Origin: Larix kaempferi
Lineage: Eukaryota; Streptophyta; Pinopsida; Pinales; Pinaceae
Direction of reading: 5' to 3'
Assembly (NCBI GenBank): GCA_027924585.1
Contig: BSBM01000865.1
Span: 6,623,001-6,687,000 of the forward strand
Length of the DNA stretch: 64,000 bases
Positions 44,500 through 55,896 of the stretch are shown here, piece after piece (position 1 is the stretch's first letter; every line of letters begins with the position of its first letter). The notes beneath the pieces are model-generated. The model saw only the letters and a program-made list of their open reading frames with translations, was not told where the DNA came from and searched no databases. The translations under genes were made by a program, and so were the position numbers.

Positions 44500-46095
44500 T
44501 CATTGTGAAGGACGGAGAGCATATAGCGACTTTCTATATTTTTCTACATTATCCCATTGGTCGACAGATGGGAGGTCATAGTCCACCATCTCCTTTACCA
44601 TCACTCGTATCTCGATATGCTCCGCGTAGGAAAATGGTGGAAGCCTTTCACCGATGGCGATCAACCTGCTCAAGATTTCAAAGTCCTCTTCGACCTTCTC
44701 CATCAGAGTCCTGCCTATCAGCAGCTGGTTCAAGCGTTTGAATTTTCTATGATCCATCCTTATCGCCCACAGTAGGTTTTTATAAGCATTATGGGAGATT
44801 AGTTCCTGGTCATCATTCCAGAACGAAGGTAGCTCCATTTCAACCCGCTTATCAAACAACCCTTTGAACTCCACCACTTGTCCTTTCAATTCTTTGACTT
44901 TAGCTTGCACACTCTCAATCTGTGCATATTTCCCCAATACCCTTCATGCCCTTGCAAGTGTTGTGATTCGGCTCCCAATATTTAGTTTAATCCTTCCTCT
45001 TCTGATAGGTCATTCAGGAAAGTGATAGCACCTAGTGCTGTTTCTTTAGGTCTTTGGGTTAGGGTCTCCCTTGCAACTCCACAACCTGTGAGAGCATCAC
45101 TAATAGTTTTCTCTTTAATTCTTATAAACTCCAAGTAGGGTCTGAAGTTCTCAGCTTCTTTAATAATCTTGTCCCACACCAAATGCTTGTAGCCTTGTAA
45201 CGCTGCCTTCTCGGTAACCTGATGAGTGAGTTTTTTATTGATGTCAATTAATTCCTTGTGCTTCATCTGGAGGACCCTTGCTTCTTCTTCCTTTTTATTA
45301 CTTTCTTCTTCCAACATTTGAGCTCTTTCCTTCAGCTCCTTGATTTCCACATCTTTCAGGCTAATATGAGACATAGACTGCGCAAGACTGTCAGTACTAC
45401 TGTTATCCCCACTTTGGTTCAAATTGGTAGGCCGCATGTCCAATTTGGACAAGTTACTTTTCAAATCATCAAGTTGTTTTTCTAAGCTTATTCTCTCTTT
45501 TTTCCAGCTATCTTCCTTCTCTGTGAATTTCAACAACTCTGCTTTACATTCACTTATTTCTTTAGACAAGGATTCTTTTTGTATTTCAAAGTCTGTCTCT
45601 TTGGGAGCTTCAATTAGCCATATATTTGGAAATTTTTGCTTCTTTTGTAGCTTCAGAATCAGCTTATCTTTCTCATCCAATAGCTTGCTCATGTTTTTAC
45701 CTCCATCGTCACTGACAACCAGGTCAGATTGTACCTTTTTGACCTGCTATTGAAGAGCTCGATTTTCACTTTTCTCTTGCTTTAATTGATTTTCTAACTT
45801 TTTCACAGTAACCAACAAGTTGTCGCTTTTCAATGCTGCTTTCACAAAATCATCATACACAAGATCACTAACCTGTTTGTGAAACTAGATTTTGTCCGAT
45901 ACTGTTATCTTTTGCCAATTGGTTTTTGTCTCGGTCACTCCATCTTCCGTCAATACTGCTAAGTTTAAGGTGTTATCATTCATACCCCTGCTGGTCATCA
46001 AGGAAGTTTTAGACAAACCTCTGGCTATAGGAATCGAATCAAACAACCTCTGGGTTGAGGCCCGTTTGTTTTGATCGTATTGTTTACAGAGGTCG
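44500..46095 (-). pseudogene. Gypsy-D extra ORF, C-terminal half (coiled coil)
   Basis: Continues from 55897 across the inserted element. The frame from 46095 runs to 44982 with in-frame stops near 45885 and 45750. It has a long coiled coil at about 45690-45180 (KELKERAQMLEEESNKKEEE). After a stop at 44982 and a frame change, 44937-44500 adds a 145-residue segment (SVQAKVKELKGQVVEFKGLF). Both stops fit CAG-to-TAG type changes. I recognise no enzyme motif and no transmembrane helix, so a structural protein is more likely than an envelope. Confidence 0.65.
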
Positions 46096-46100
46096 GCCTT
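46096..46100. repeat. Target-site duplication of the nested non-autonomous element, left copy
   Basis: GCCTT precedes the LTR start at 46101 and recurs directly after the right LTR at 55897-55901. The Gypsy-D extra ORF stays open when the insertion and one copy are ignored. Confidence 0.93.
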
Positions 46101-47557
46101 TGTAACGTCCCCTTCCATCATTCAAATTCAGGGAAGGAAACATTAACAACACACCTGGCTTTTGACAGACTTAGCCCCACATTCCTTTACTCATAAATTC
46201 ATGACAATTAAAACTTCTGTGTACAGATGCAAACTTAATAAAGCACAATGGAATTAAACATAACAACACCCATAAGCATAGATTCGCATCAGCATATTTA
46301 TCTCAAGCAATCGATAGGCAGAGAATCCAATCCCCTACTTAAGCTACTTCATATCGATTTCATTAACATGAAGAATAATCATTCAGATTTAGCACATTGC
46401 AGAGCATAGAATATATATATATATATATAAATTAAAATCACAGAGAGCACTTATCTTGCAACGCAATGTCCAACGACTGGCTACGTCAGGGCAACGTTCC
46501 ACCCAACCATAGATCTCTGTCTAGCCTGTATTCTTTCAGCTGAGAGATCACCCCCGAGCTGGGCTGTGTATCCACTAAGGAGGAACTAGATGGCTCACTC
46601 ATAGTCAGGGTTTCACTCAAACAACCATGCTAAGCAAACACACAGTTGGGTTTTTCAAGCATGCAATAGGAGATGGAGGAGGATGCTAGTCCACTGAGCT
46701 CAATCCCAGAGCCACATACACTTCAAGATGGACTCAACAATCCCATCCTCTGTTCATACATCCACTCTTGTATTTCTCACAACTCTATCACAAATAACCC
46801 CAAATCCGTCACTGATTTTCTGGGCAGTTAAAACTGGGTTTTCCCATGGATTTTGGGGTAGCTATTTCTCCCAAATTCACCCCAAGGCTCATACCAATAG
46901 ATCTCCCATTGGATTTCACTGTCCAATACCCATTCTGGGCATTTTTGGCTTCCCAAAACGTGGGTTCTCTCACAGTCGCGATTTCTAGTCTCTTTTTCCC
47001 TGCTGGGAGCTTGTTCTTGGATGAGGAATGATGCCAAATCCTTCCACCATGGGATGGGGGTAAGAATGAAGCCACCTCGCATGAGGTAGAGTGACTTTTG
47101 GGACAAGTAAATAGAGCCCATACCTACCCATACGAATTTCTGGGTTTCCCATCCCGCATTAAATCCATGGGATGACATCTCAACCACTTCCTTACAACAG
47201 GCATAAATGTCATCTAGGGAAGTCAATGGGTTCTCATAATGACATATGGAAACCTATGGTTCACTCCCTTATCCCCCTCACCACTCCCTAGTGGATACAC
47301 ATGGCCCCTTCTCATTCGTTGCCTCCCTAGCCAGTCTCATAATTTTATTGCATGATGTTTATTTACATCCTATTACAATTTCCATGGCTTAAGAGCACAC
47401 GGGCATCAAATATCAATGCTTGCCCTTTTAAATCAAATTCGGGCTTTCACTAGCAGGGCCTTGGCCTTGAGCTCCATGCTAGGTAAACATACATTACATG
47501 TACACATCATTTACATTAAATGCTAACACATCCTAAGAGTCAGAATGGGACATTACA
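46101..47557 (-). repeat. Non-autonomous element 3' LTR
   Basis: 1457 bp, closely similar to 54445-55896 throughout. It contains an AT dinucleotide run at about 46409-46429, longer than in the other copy. The polypurine tract AAGGGGGAGGGGAT (minus strand) directly follows at 47558-47571. Confidence 0.93.
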
Positions 47558-47571
47558 ATCCCCTCCCCCTT
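47558..47571 (-). other. Polypurine tract of the non-autonomous element
   Basis: On the minus strand this reads AAGGGGGAGGGGAT and abuts the 3' LTR. Position and composition are as expected for the plus-strand primer. Confidence 0.85.
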
Positions 47572-47674
47572 AGAATAACACCGTCCTCGGTGTTCCAAGA
47601 CTTAGGCATACATATACAATTTACACATGTCGAAAACTTCAAAAACTTTGCATATCTTCCCTGCATTTTGTTCT

Positions 47675-48139
47675 TTACTTTGAACTTTCAGGACCAAGTC
47701 CTTTGATTTTCATGAGCTGCTCCTGCTGATTCCTATCTTCCAGCTCATCCATAAGTCTGAGAACTTTATGGCTGCTACCCTCTTGAGGTTCTCTTGTTGG
47801 GCAGTTGTGGAGGCAATGATCCCCTCCACATTTCCAACACTTCACTGGTTGCTTCATCTTTACCTGCTCAATTTCCTTTGAGTCTTCCCACCTGGAGCGT
47901 TTCTTAATCGGATGATTGGATGAATGCTTCTTCTTTGATCCACTTTTCTTTCCCTTGCTGATTGCTCTCATAATGCTTTTTACCTCTTTCTACAGACGAA
48001 TAGAGTCCTACAAGACTTTGTGGTTCATCTCATTCTGCTGCCTTTGCATCTTGAGCATCTCTCCAAGATTTTCTTGGGTCTTGGCAATTGTTTGAAGAAG
48101 AATTCCAACCAATTCTAATAGCCCTTGGTCTACCGCCAT
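47675..48139 (-). pseudogene. Small gag-like ORF with CCHC knuckle
   Basis: The frame starts at ATG 48139 (MAVDQGLLELVGILLQTIAK) and ends at 47675, 154 residues. The N-terminal third forms a likely coiled coil (ENLGEMLKMQRQQNEMN). A basic stretch follows (SKGKKSGSKKKHSSNHPIKK). The zinc knuckle CWKCGGDHCLHNC has spacing C-X2-C-X3-H-X4-C, one residue shorter than the usual knuckle. Two TAG stops, at 48008-48010 and 47990-47992, sit where CAG would fit. A capsid domain is absent, so the protein could have bound RNA and joined a partner gag by the coiled coil; this is an inference. Confidence 0.75.
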
Positions 48140-48949
48140 GGTCAATCGAAACAAATGACCACACTTTGCTCACTAGCAATACTTGCCTGCACTGGCTGCA
48201 ACCAATTGATTCAATTTCCACCTGTGAAATTCATCATTACAATTCCCGTTAGTCCAAGTATAACCCAAACATTTAAAAAATCAGTCAATGGTTTTTCCCC
48301 AGTTGACATGGATAGTCCATGCTTTACTCATGAGACTTCCACACTTTTTATGCTTGCCCAACATACACATGAATTCCTTCATGTTCATCTATTCACAGGA
48401 ATTCATTAGTTACCATTCACAATTCACTTTAATCAAATAAACACACTTTTACTTTCAGTCATGCATGCATTCAACAATTTTCTAATTCTATAAATGCATC
48501 AAAAAAGGAAAGCGAGAGAGAGTAGTAAGAGTTTTCTCCTCTTAGTCTTGTTCCATTCTGGAACCCACACCACCACTGTGGTTTTCATGCTCCTGTCCTC
48601 TTTCACTTCAACGTGAATGCTTGGCCTGCCCTTCTTGGCTATGAGACGTAGTGTCTATGGTCTATTCCAGACCTCTCAACCATGGAGTTCCTCCACTTGG
48701 TTGGTCTAACTCTTGGCTGCTAGGACTCACACAGTTCCACTAGCCCCATCTTTCATTATTGCTCATGCTGAGCTCTTTAGGACGGTTACATGTCCACACG
48801 CATCCTTGAGATACTTTCATAGTCATTGCTTCCAGCAATACCTACACTCAAACACTGCACTAGATGTCTTCACTTTATTCCATAGGATCCTTCTTTGCTT
48901 TACAAGCCTTGGATCTCCTATGGGTATAGTAACGAATGTTGGGATAGCA

Positions 48950-49370
48950 CGCAGGCTACTCCTCAACATCCATTAATCTTGCATGTTTGGCCAGCGCGCA
49001 GGCTGCTCCACAACATCAAATAGTCTTGCATGTTTGGCCAGTGTGCAGGCTGCTCCACAACATCAAGAATCAAGGCTCAACCAGTCACTTTCTGGATTTA
49101 CCAAGCAGCTTACAGCTCCTTCAGGGTCCTTGCTTCCTGCATTGACCAAGGTTTCCAACAAAGAAACAATAGTGCATCAGCTCACTGTTACAAGCTTTAT
49201 ACTTGAAACCTTCATTCTTACAAATAAGAAATGAATGAAATTGAATACTTATCTGTATTGTGCATTTCTTCTCTGGTCCACAGGGTCCTTCTTTTACTTT
49301 ATAAGCCTTGGGATCCTCCTGCGAACTAGGATGTTTGGCCAGCATGCAGGCTGCTCCAAATCATCAAATA
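48950..49370. repeat. Short repeats TTGGCCAGYGYGCAGGCTGC
   Basis: Two adjacent copies start near 48978 and 49029, a spacing of about 51 bp, with a third dispersed copy at about 49327. Each has TGTTTGGCCAG, GCAGGCTGCTCC and ATCAA in the same order. Confidence 0.7.
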
Positions 49371-50095
49371 ATTAATGCCCTACCAGTACACCTTCACGCC
49401 GACTGGGTTTACCAAGCATTTGGTGGTGCCCAACCAGTCCCATACCTGGTTGGCCCTCTCCATTGCCGAGCCAACACATACGTCTGGGTCATCGGCCAAT
49501 GGAAGGTAACTGCGCCACTGACCATTATAGGTCAAGGCTCCACTACTCTGCCTTAGGCTTGCATAAGCCTTTCACATGTATCACAATCCCTCAATGTGCA
49601 TAACAATTCTTCACCCACACAAGGGTGGCACTTCTTCTCTTATGTAAGCCGACGGTTCCATTTAGGAATTCTTTAGGTGACTTTTTAACTGTAGTTTATC
49701 ATGGCCCCATGATATCCATTGACCCTACACAAGGGTTACCACTGCTCCTACAGTCCTCTTGAGTATTCTTTTCTTTACTTTTCCCTTTAATGTGCAGCAC
49801 TGAATTTCATATGTGTAATCTGTCAACACAAAATGAATAGCAAGCTCATTAGTGTTGCTGCTCTAGAACTATAAACATATTTCATAACATTCACTATCCA
49901 ACCTTGAAACACCAGGAATGCGTCCATTCCCTTAAGGCGTAGTCAATATTGGCATCCCTAACATAACTCAGCACTAGAAAGGCGTGCACTCCTTACTGAT
50001 GTGAACTATGAAGGTCCTAATCATACTTCAAGCAGTCTGCCATAATGGAAATAAAATCAAAACATGCTCTGCATATTAACTCTAATAATTAGACA

Positions 50096-50097
<2 letters not shown>

Positions 50098-50150
<53 letters not shown>
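50098..50150. repeat. AT dinucleotide microsatellite
   Basis: More than 50 bp of uninterrupted AT repeats. A highly mutable tract; the open frame through it is not a gene. Confidence 0.95.
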
Positions 50151-50152
<2 letters not shown>

Positions 50153-53092
50153 TTCAGGGTTTATGGAACACTTATCCATTTTGCAGATGTTATTTCTCTT
50201 ATTTACTGAGGAATGGAGGCTCCTTCTCTAAGTTGATAGTCCCTTGGTTTTCCATCCCAATTCCTTTTGATGTTACATAACCTTCATATGTCTTACTGAC
50301 ATAATCTTCACCATCCCACTCATATTGTTTACCAATCATGTAGTGCAGATGAGACATTAATAATGTCTTATTGCATTTCATCTGAAACCCATTTTCAAAT
50401 CATGGAATCCCTTCCCATGAAGTTTGGCTTCTACAGGACCACTCTCATGGTCTTACTGCAATGTGTTTTCCTGGCACACTTATTAAACAGCGAAACAGTC
50501 AGCAACATTTAACAATACAATTCAAATCCAATTGTTCCATAACCAATCCATGGCACTAATAATTAAATTCAGTATGAATCTGCAACTCTGTCTACTACAG
50601 AAATTGGTTTTCTTATCCATGAGGCTATCCTCATATCATTTGGCTCTTGTAAGTGACACCACTCTGCCCGTTATGGTCTTATGCCCGCTGCCATACATGA
50701 GCATCCACTTACAGCATGTCCTCCTGACACATTTTCATATAAGCCAAACAGTCATTAGCAATTATTAGTAAAATTTCAAATCTGAAACATTTACAAATCT
50801 GATATTTACAACTATAAGACCTTATCCTTATTGCCATATGTAAGACCTTCCTACCAGAAACTGAAACTTCAATCATCCAAACACGTTGTGAGTATCTACG
50901 CACATAATCATTCATTGCCATAACAGTCACTGAAGTGATCTCAGAATTATAATACTCAATAATTCAAACACCTTCAGCTGTTAACATTTGAAATGCAACG
51001 AAATATATACACTTCTATATATGCATCATTATCACAATAGAATTTCAAGACATAGTCACACTATCCATGCAACTTAAATAAATCGTAAATACTCATTATT
51101 TCACAGTCATATCATTCATAGAACTCTGTCCTTCCACAGAGCATTCTAGCAGCCCATCGATCATGATTGGGCTCTTCATGCACTTACTATTCTGCATTCA
51201 TAACAGCCCATGAAATGATCCTAGAATTATCATCAATTCATCATTTCATTCATTATTTATTTTGCAATAACATATGCATCATCCCTATGCATTCATACAA
51301 TGCATCACAAGATTTATAAAATCTCTTCATGCACATCTACTCAAGGCTACCTTGCATTGTTTCATGAGTACTATGCATTCAAGCATATTATGATCGAAAC
51401 GTGACTATCTCATATAACTTGCATTACTATTATCAGGACCCCCCCAGTCCTCACTTGCTTTGGTTATTAAGCACATAACCAACATACACATGGCATGATA
51501 TAAATTCATATGAATTTATTGAGATTTCTAAATAGTCATAGGGTGTAAGGATCATTTCCTTCACTTACCCACACCTCACCAAGCTTGGTAGGTTAACAAT
51601 GCCAATCGGTATTCAATATCACATGCAAACTAACTCAACATAGCTCAAACATAGTTGAAGAGATCTTACCAAATTCTCTTTCAACATTTATGCAATTTGG
51701 CACCAATAATCATTACCTGCATGGTTACCATTAACATCGCTTGATGTTACCTGATCAATTGGCCTCTTACCAAGGCTGCTCAGTCCTTTTGCCAACTTTA
51801 TGATCATAGATTTGTTGCACCATCCTTTCTGCATAAGGTTGTTGGCTTCATGCAACAACATCCCCAACACATTTAGCCATGCTCTTTGTTATCTTTGGTC
51901 CTGCAACCAATACCAACATCAATAGTGATTATCAACCACAATATTCTCCATTAGTGGTTCATTGCATATGTAGACTTCATTATTTTACCAATATGCAATA
52001 TCCCATTTATGCACAAGCATTTCCATATGCACTATGCAATGTTTGTTAAGATGCCATCTAGTGCATATACATCTATGTAATCCCTTACATTTTTAACATT
52101 TTTATGTCATATGACAATTTCATAATTATAAGTATGATAACAAACAGGGGTTTAAGGAATTCTTCCCTTTTCGATCCCTCATTGTAACATGGAATTCCTC
52201 TTCCATATCATGCAATTGTAAAAATTGCCCATATTGACAACAAAATTTGTTTGTCAAAACAGCCACTGGCACTCTTCTGCACTAAATATCTATGATATAT
52301 GTAGACCTCATTCAAAATCTGGTCATGCATCATTGTTCCCTGCTGCACAAGATTTCCAATGCCTGTCTTCATGCTCCATTCTGACATCGGGTGCGGGAAC
52401 TGCATCTCTTCAAAAATGACCACTTTCACTCCAAATCTGTGCATTTTGGTCTAGAATACCAACTTTAGCCACCTGTGGAAGACTCAAGGAACACTCAGCA
52501 ATTCACAGATCTCAATTCCGATGCACCATTCATCTTCGATGAATTGCTAGGTTTTACTACTTCTCACTTTTCACATTTTTCCCAAAATTCCAAATTTTGG
52601 GCCAAAAATGGCTATCTCCCAAACGGTGCATTTCTGGGAAATCTTCGTCTAACGGAAACTGTCTGTCTTAATGAGAATATGAAATGTCTAGTTTAATAAT
52701 TTTTTCGATTCTCACATCTAGGGTCACTTTTACTGTCCACAAGCTTTTCAAAATCCCGAAAAAGTGGCCCGGAATAGTGCTTTTTGGCCTTCTTGCTCAC
52801 CCCGACTTCACATCCCTTGGAGTTTGGCTCCAAGATTCTGAACTTAACATCGTGCCTGCTTCATGATTGCCTCATATCAATTTCAGCTCAAACTGACCTT
52901 CTGTCAAGCCTCGGGACTCCGTCCTTCAAAAGTCACTATTATCCATTTTTTGTCAAATCGGAGTGTAATGGGCTCGGGGTCTTCACTGGTTCTTTCATGG
53001 CCTTCGTCAATGGCCTCCGAGCCCCATAGGAATCATTCCATTCTGAGCTCGGATGCTCCTTCTATCCAAAAATCAAGTTTTGGTCACTTTAC

Positions 53093-53125
53093 ACTTTTTT
53101 TTTTTTTTTTTTTTTTGGGGGGGGG
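53093..53125. repeat. Poly-T tract followed by poly-G tract
   Basis: About 23 T are followed by about 10 G on the plus strand. On the minus (element) strand this is a C run followed by an A run, at the downstream end of the minisatellite. It may mark the poly-A tail of captured RNA-derived sequence, or simply be a slippage tract. Confidence 0.7.
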
Positions 53126-53127
53126 GC

Positions 53128-53760
53128 TGGTTCACCGATCGCTCCCGCAATTGCGGAGCCATTCGGTGAATGATCCCGTTGCAGAGCGATTCGCAGAACG
53201 CTCCCGCAATTGCAGAGCAATTCGCCGAATGCTTCCACAGTTGCGGAGCGATTCGGCGAATGCTCCTGCAGTTGCGGAGCCATTCGCGGAATGCTTCCGC
53301 AGTTTCGGAACGGTTCTGCAGTTTCGGAACGGTTTGCCAAATGCTTCCGAAATTTCGGGGCGATTTGGTGAAGTCTTCCGCAGTTTCGGGAAGATTCGCG
53401 GAACTCTTCTGCAAATTTCGGAAGAGAATCCCTTCCGCAATTTCGGAAGAGAATTCCTTCCGAAAACTTTCTTTTGACGCCGCACACTTAGAAAAATTTT
53501 CTGCTTTTTCGGAGCAGTTCGCCGAATTTTTCTGCGTTGCGGGACAACTCGCAGAATCCTTCTGCAAATTTCGGAAGAGAATTCCTTCCACAAATTTCGG
53601 AAGGGAATTCCTTCCGCGATTTCGGGGCGACTTCCCGAACTCTCCCACGTTGCGGAAAAACTCGCGGAATGTTTCCGCAGTTTCGGAGCAATTCGCCGAA
53701 TGCTTCCGCAGTTGCGGAAGACATTCGAGAATTCTTTCCGAAACAGACTTAAACAAATTT
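53128..53760. repeat. GC-rich minisatellite, unit about 31 bp
   Basis: Units such as GAATGCTTCCGCAGTTTCGG and AGCGATTCGCCGAATGC recur with starts at 53227, 53258 and 53289. The array is full of inverted pairs (TTCCGCAA/TTGCGGAA, GGAAGAGAATTCCTTCC). Frames stay open on both strands because of the periodicity. It differs sharply in composition from its AT-rich surroundings and lies just downstream of the F-box/kelch fragment in element orientation. Confidence 0.85.
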
Positions 53761-53764
53761 TCAA

Positions 53765-54430
53765 AAACTTTGGAACAATTTCTGGATTCTTCTTTCCTTC
53801 TGAATATGTGTCTTCTGATAAAGGGTGATAGCATTTATTCATGCTAGCCTTGAATACAGTCCATTTATTTTGGTGGGAATCATATATTTCCATGACCATA
53901 GCCTTACCTTCTCTAGCATTTCTTCCAGCTATGAGAAAACAACATCTTGTGCAACGGTTAAAAGAAAAACCATAGAAACCCCACCATGTAAGTTCAATGC
54001 AAGCTGGAAGTTCAATCCATGATCTAGACACAGGATTTCAGATGTATTTGGATTCACCTATACCAGAACAATAAAGTATGCCTTTGTCATTGGCCATCAC
54101 AAACTTTAGACTTGGAAGGAAATCGTTTGATAATCTGTGGAACTTATAGCTACTTTCCATGCTAATCCATAATTCTTTGATGCCATCTGAGCGCTGACCA
54201 CGGGAAGTGAGAAAGGCCGGAGAAACAGGAACCGTTAAGATGGAGGTTAATTCTTTAAATTCCAAGGACTTGAAAATGTTGTTCCAGTGTTTGCATACTA
54301 GACACAACCTGAAGATTGCTTTCCTGGGCAATCTTGTCGAAATTTGTAACCCCAACTCTTCTGTTAGTCTATTCCATGTCTCTTCTGCAATTGGATTTGG
54401 CCCATAGAGGCCCAATGCTGCAACCAATAG
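53765..54430 (-). pseudogene. Captured F-box/kelch-like gene fragment
   Basis: Minus-strand sequence just inside the 5' LTR. It encodes LPRKAIFRLCLVCKHWNNIF and KSLEFKELTS near 54330-54240, which fits an F-box helix pattern (LPxK..FR...VCK.WN..). Then come SYKFHRLSNDFLPSLKFVMA and YCSGIGES. After a stop near 54038 and a frame change it continues with FLIAGRNAREGKAMVMEIYD and NKWTVFKA near 53960-53850, like a repeat of an F-box/kelch protein. F-box proteins select targets for SCF ubiquitin ligases. No polymerase or gag feature explains this sequence, so capture of host gene sequence is the likely origin. Confidence 0.65.
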
Positions 54431-54432
54431 CT

Positions 54433-54444
54433 CTGATACCACTC
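54433..54444 (-). other. Primer-binding site of the non-autonomous element
   Basis: On the minus strand TGGTATCAGAGC lies directly inside the 5' LTR boundary, complementary to initiator tRNA-Met, as in Copia-1 and Copia-2. A copia-type partner is therefore plausible. Confidence 0.9.
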
Positions 54445-55896
54445 TGTAACGCCCCCTTCCATCATTCAAATTCAGGGAAGGAAACATTAACAACACACTG
54501 GGATTTTGACAGACTTAGCCCCACATTCCTTTACTCATAAATTCATGACAATTAAAACTTCTGTGTACAGATGCAAAATCAATAAATCGCAGCGGAATTA
54601 AACATAACAACACCCATAAGCATAGATTCGCATCAACATATTTATCTCAAGCAATCGATAGGCAGAGAATCCAATCCCCTACTTAAGCTACTTCATATTG
54701 ATTTCATTAACATGAAGAATAATCATTCAAATTTAGCACATTGCAGAGCACAGAATATATATATATATAAATTAAAATCACAGAGAGCACTTATCTTGCA
54801 ATGCAATTTCCAACGACTGGCTACGAGAGGGCAATGTTCCACTCAACCATAGATCTCTGTCTATCCTGTATTCTTTCAGCTGAGAGATCACCCCCAAGCT
54901 GGGCTATGTATCCACTAAGGAGGAACTAGATGGCTCACTCACAGTCACGGTTTCACTCAAACAACCATGCTAAGCCAACACACAGTTGGGTTTTTCAAGC
55001 ATGCAATAGGAGATGGAGGAGGATACTAGTCCACTGAGCTCAATCCCAGAGCCACATACACTTCAAGCTAGACTCAGCAATCCCATCCTCTGTTCATACA
55101 TCCACTCTTGGATTTCTCACAACTCTATCACAAATAACCCCAAATCCGTCACTGATTTTCTGGGCAGTTAAAACTGGGTTTTCCCATGGATTTGGGGTAG
55201 CTATTTCTCCCAAATTCGTCCCAAGGCTCATACCAATGGATCCCCCATTGGATTTCACTGTCCAATATCCATTCTGGGCATTTTTGGCTTCCCAAAACGT
55301 GGGTTCTCTCACAGTCGCGATTTCTAGTCTCTTTTTCCCTGCTGGGAGCTCGTTCTTGGATGAGGAATGATGCCAGATCCTTCCATCATGGGATGGGGAT
55401 GAGAATGAAGCCACCTCCCATGAGGTAGAGTGACTTGTGGGACAAGTAAAAAGAGCCCATACCTACCCATACGAATTTATGGGTTTCCCATCCCCCATTA
55501 AAGCCATGGGCTGACATCTCAACCACTTCCTTACAATAGGCATAAATGTCATCTAGGGAAGTCAATGGGTTCTCATAATGACATATGGAAACCTATGGTT
55601 CACTCCCTTAGCCCCCTCACCACTCCCTAGTGGATACACGTGGCCCCTTCTCATTCGTTGCCTCCCTAGCCAGTCTCGGAATTTTATTGCATGATGTTTA
55701 TTTACATCCTATTACAATTTCCATGGCTTAAGAGCACACGGGCATCAAATATCAATGCTTGCCCTTTTAAATCAAATTCGGGCTTTCACTAGCAGGGCCT
55801 TGGCCTTGAGCTCCACGCTAGGTAAACATACATTACATGTACACATCATTTACATTAAATGCTAATACATCCTAAGAGTCAGAATGGGACATTATA
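54445..55896 (-). promoter_or_regulatory. Non-autonomous element 5' LTR
   Basis: 1452 bp, closely similar to 46101-47557. It drives minus-strand transcription towards the F-box fragment. An AT-rich run at about 54753-54771 could act as a TATA region, but no clear box is separable from the microsatellite. Confidence 0.9.

Larger units (their letters stand above)
48140..53070 (-). other. Interior of the non-autonomous element, non-coding
   Basis: About 4.9 kb without a convincing frame on either strand. It contains three copies of GCATGTTTGGCCAG-type sequence (48978, 49029 and near 49327), each followed by GCAGGCTGCTCC, and a long AT dinucleotide tract at about 50098-50150. No pol homology was seen. 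Confidence 0.6.
46101..55896 (-). mobile_element. Non-autonomous LTR retrotransposon (9.8 kb) with small gag-like ORF and F-box/kelch fragment
   Basis: Two LTRs of about 1455 bp (46101-47557 and 54445-55896) start TGTAACG and end ACATTACA or ACATTATA, with a perfect GCCTT target duplication. The primer site for initiator tRNA-Met (TGGTATCAGAGC) lies on the minus strand next to the right LTR, and a polypurine tract lies next to the left LTR, so it reads on the minus strand. The 6.9-kb interior lacks protease, integrase, RT and RNase H. It has only a 155-codon gag-like ORF near the 3' end and an F-box/kelch-like sequence near the 5' end. Its enzymes must have come from elsewhere. It sits inside the extra ORF of Gypsy-D. 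Confidence 0.92.

Noticed and set aside
46728-47226. Overlapping frames in the LTR of the non-autonomous element, repeated at 55094-55414
   Set aside because: They lie wholly in LTR sequence, occur in both LTRs and have no domain.
53089-54031. Several 200-300-residue frames on both strands through the GC-rich minisatellite
   Set aside because: Repeat-driven. Only the part upstream of the array with F-box/kelch resemblance is kept as a feature.
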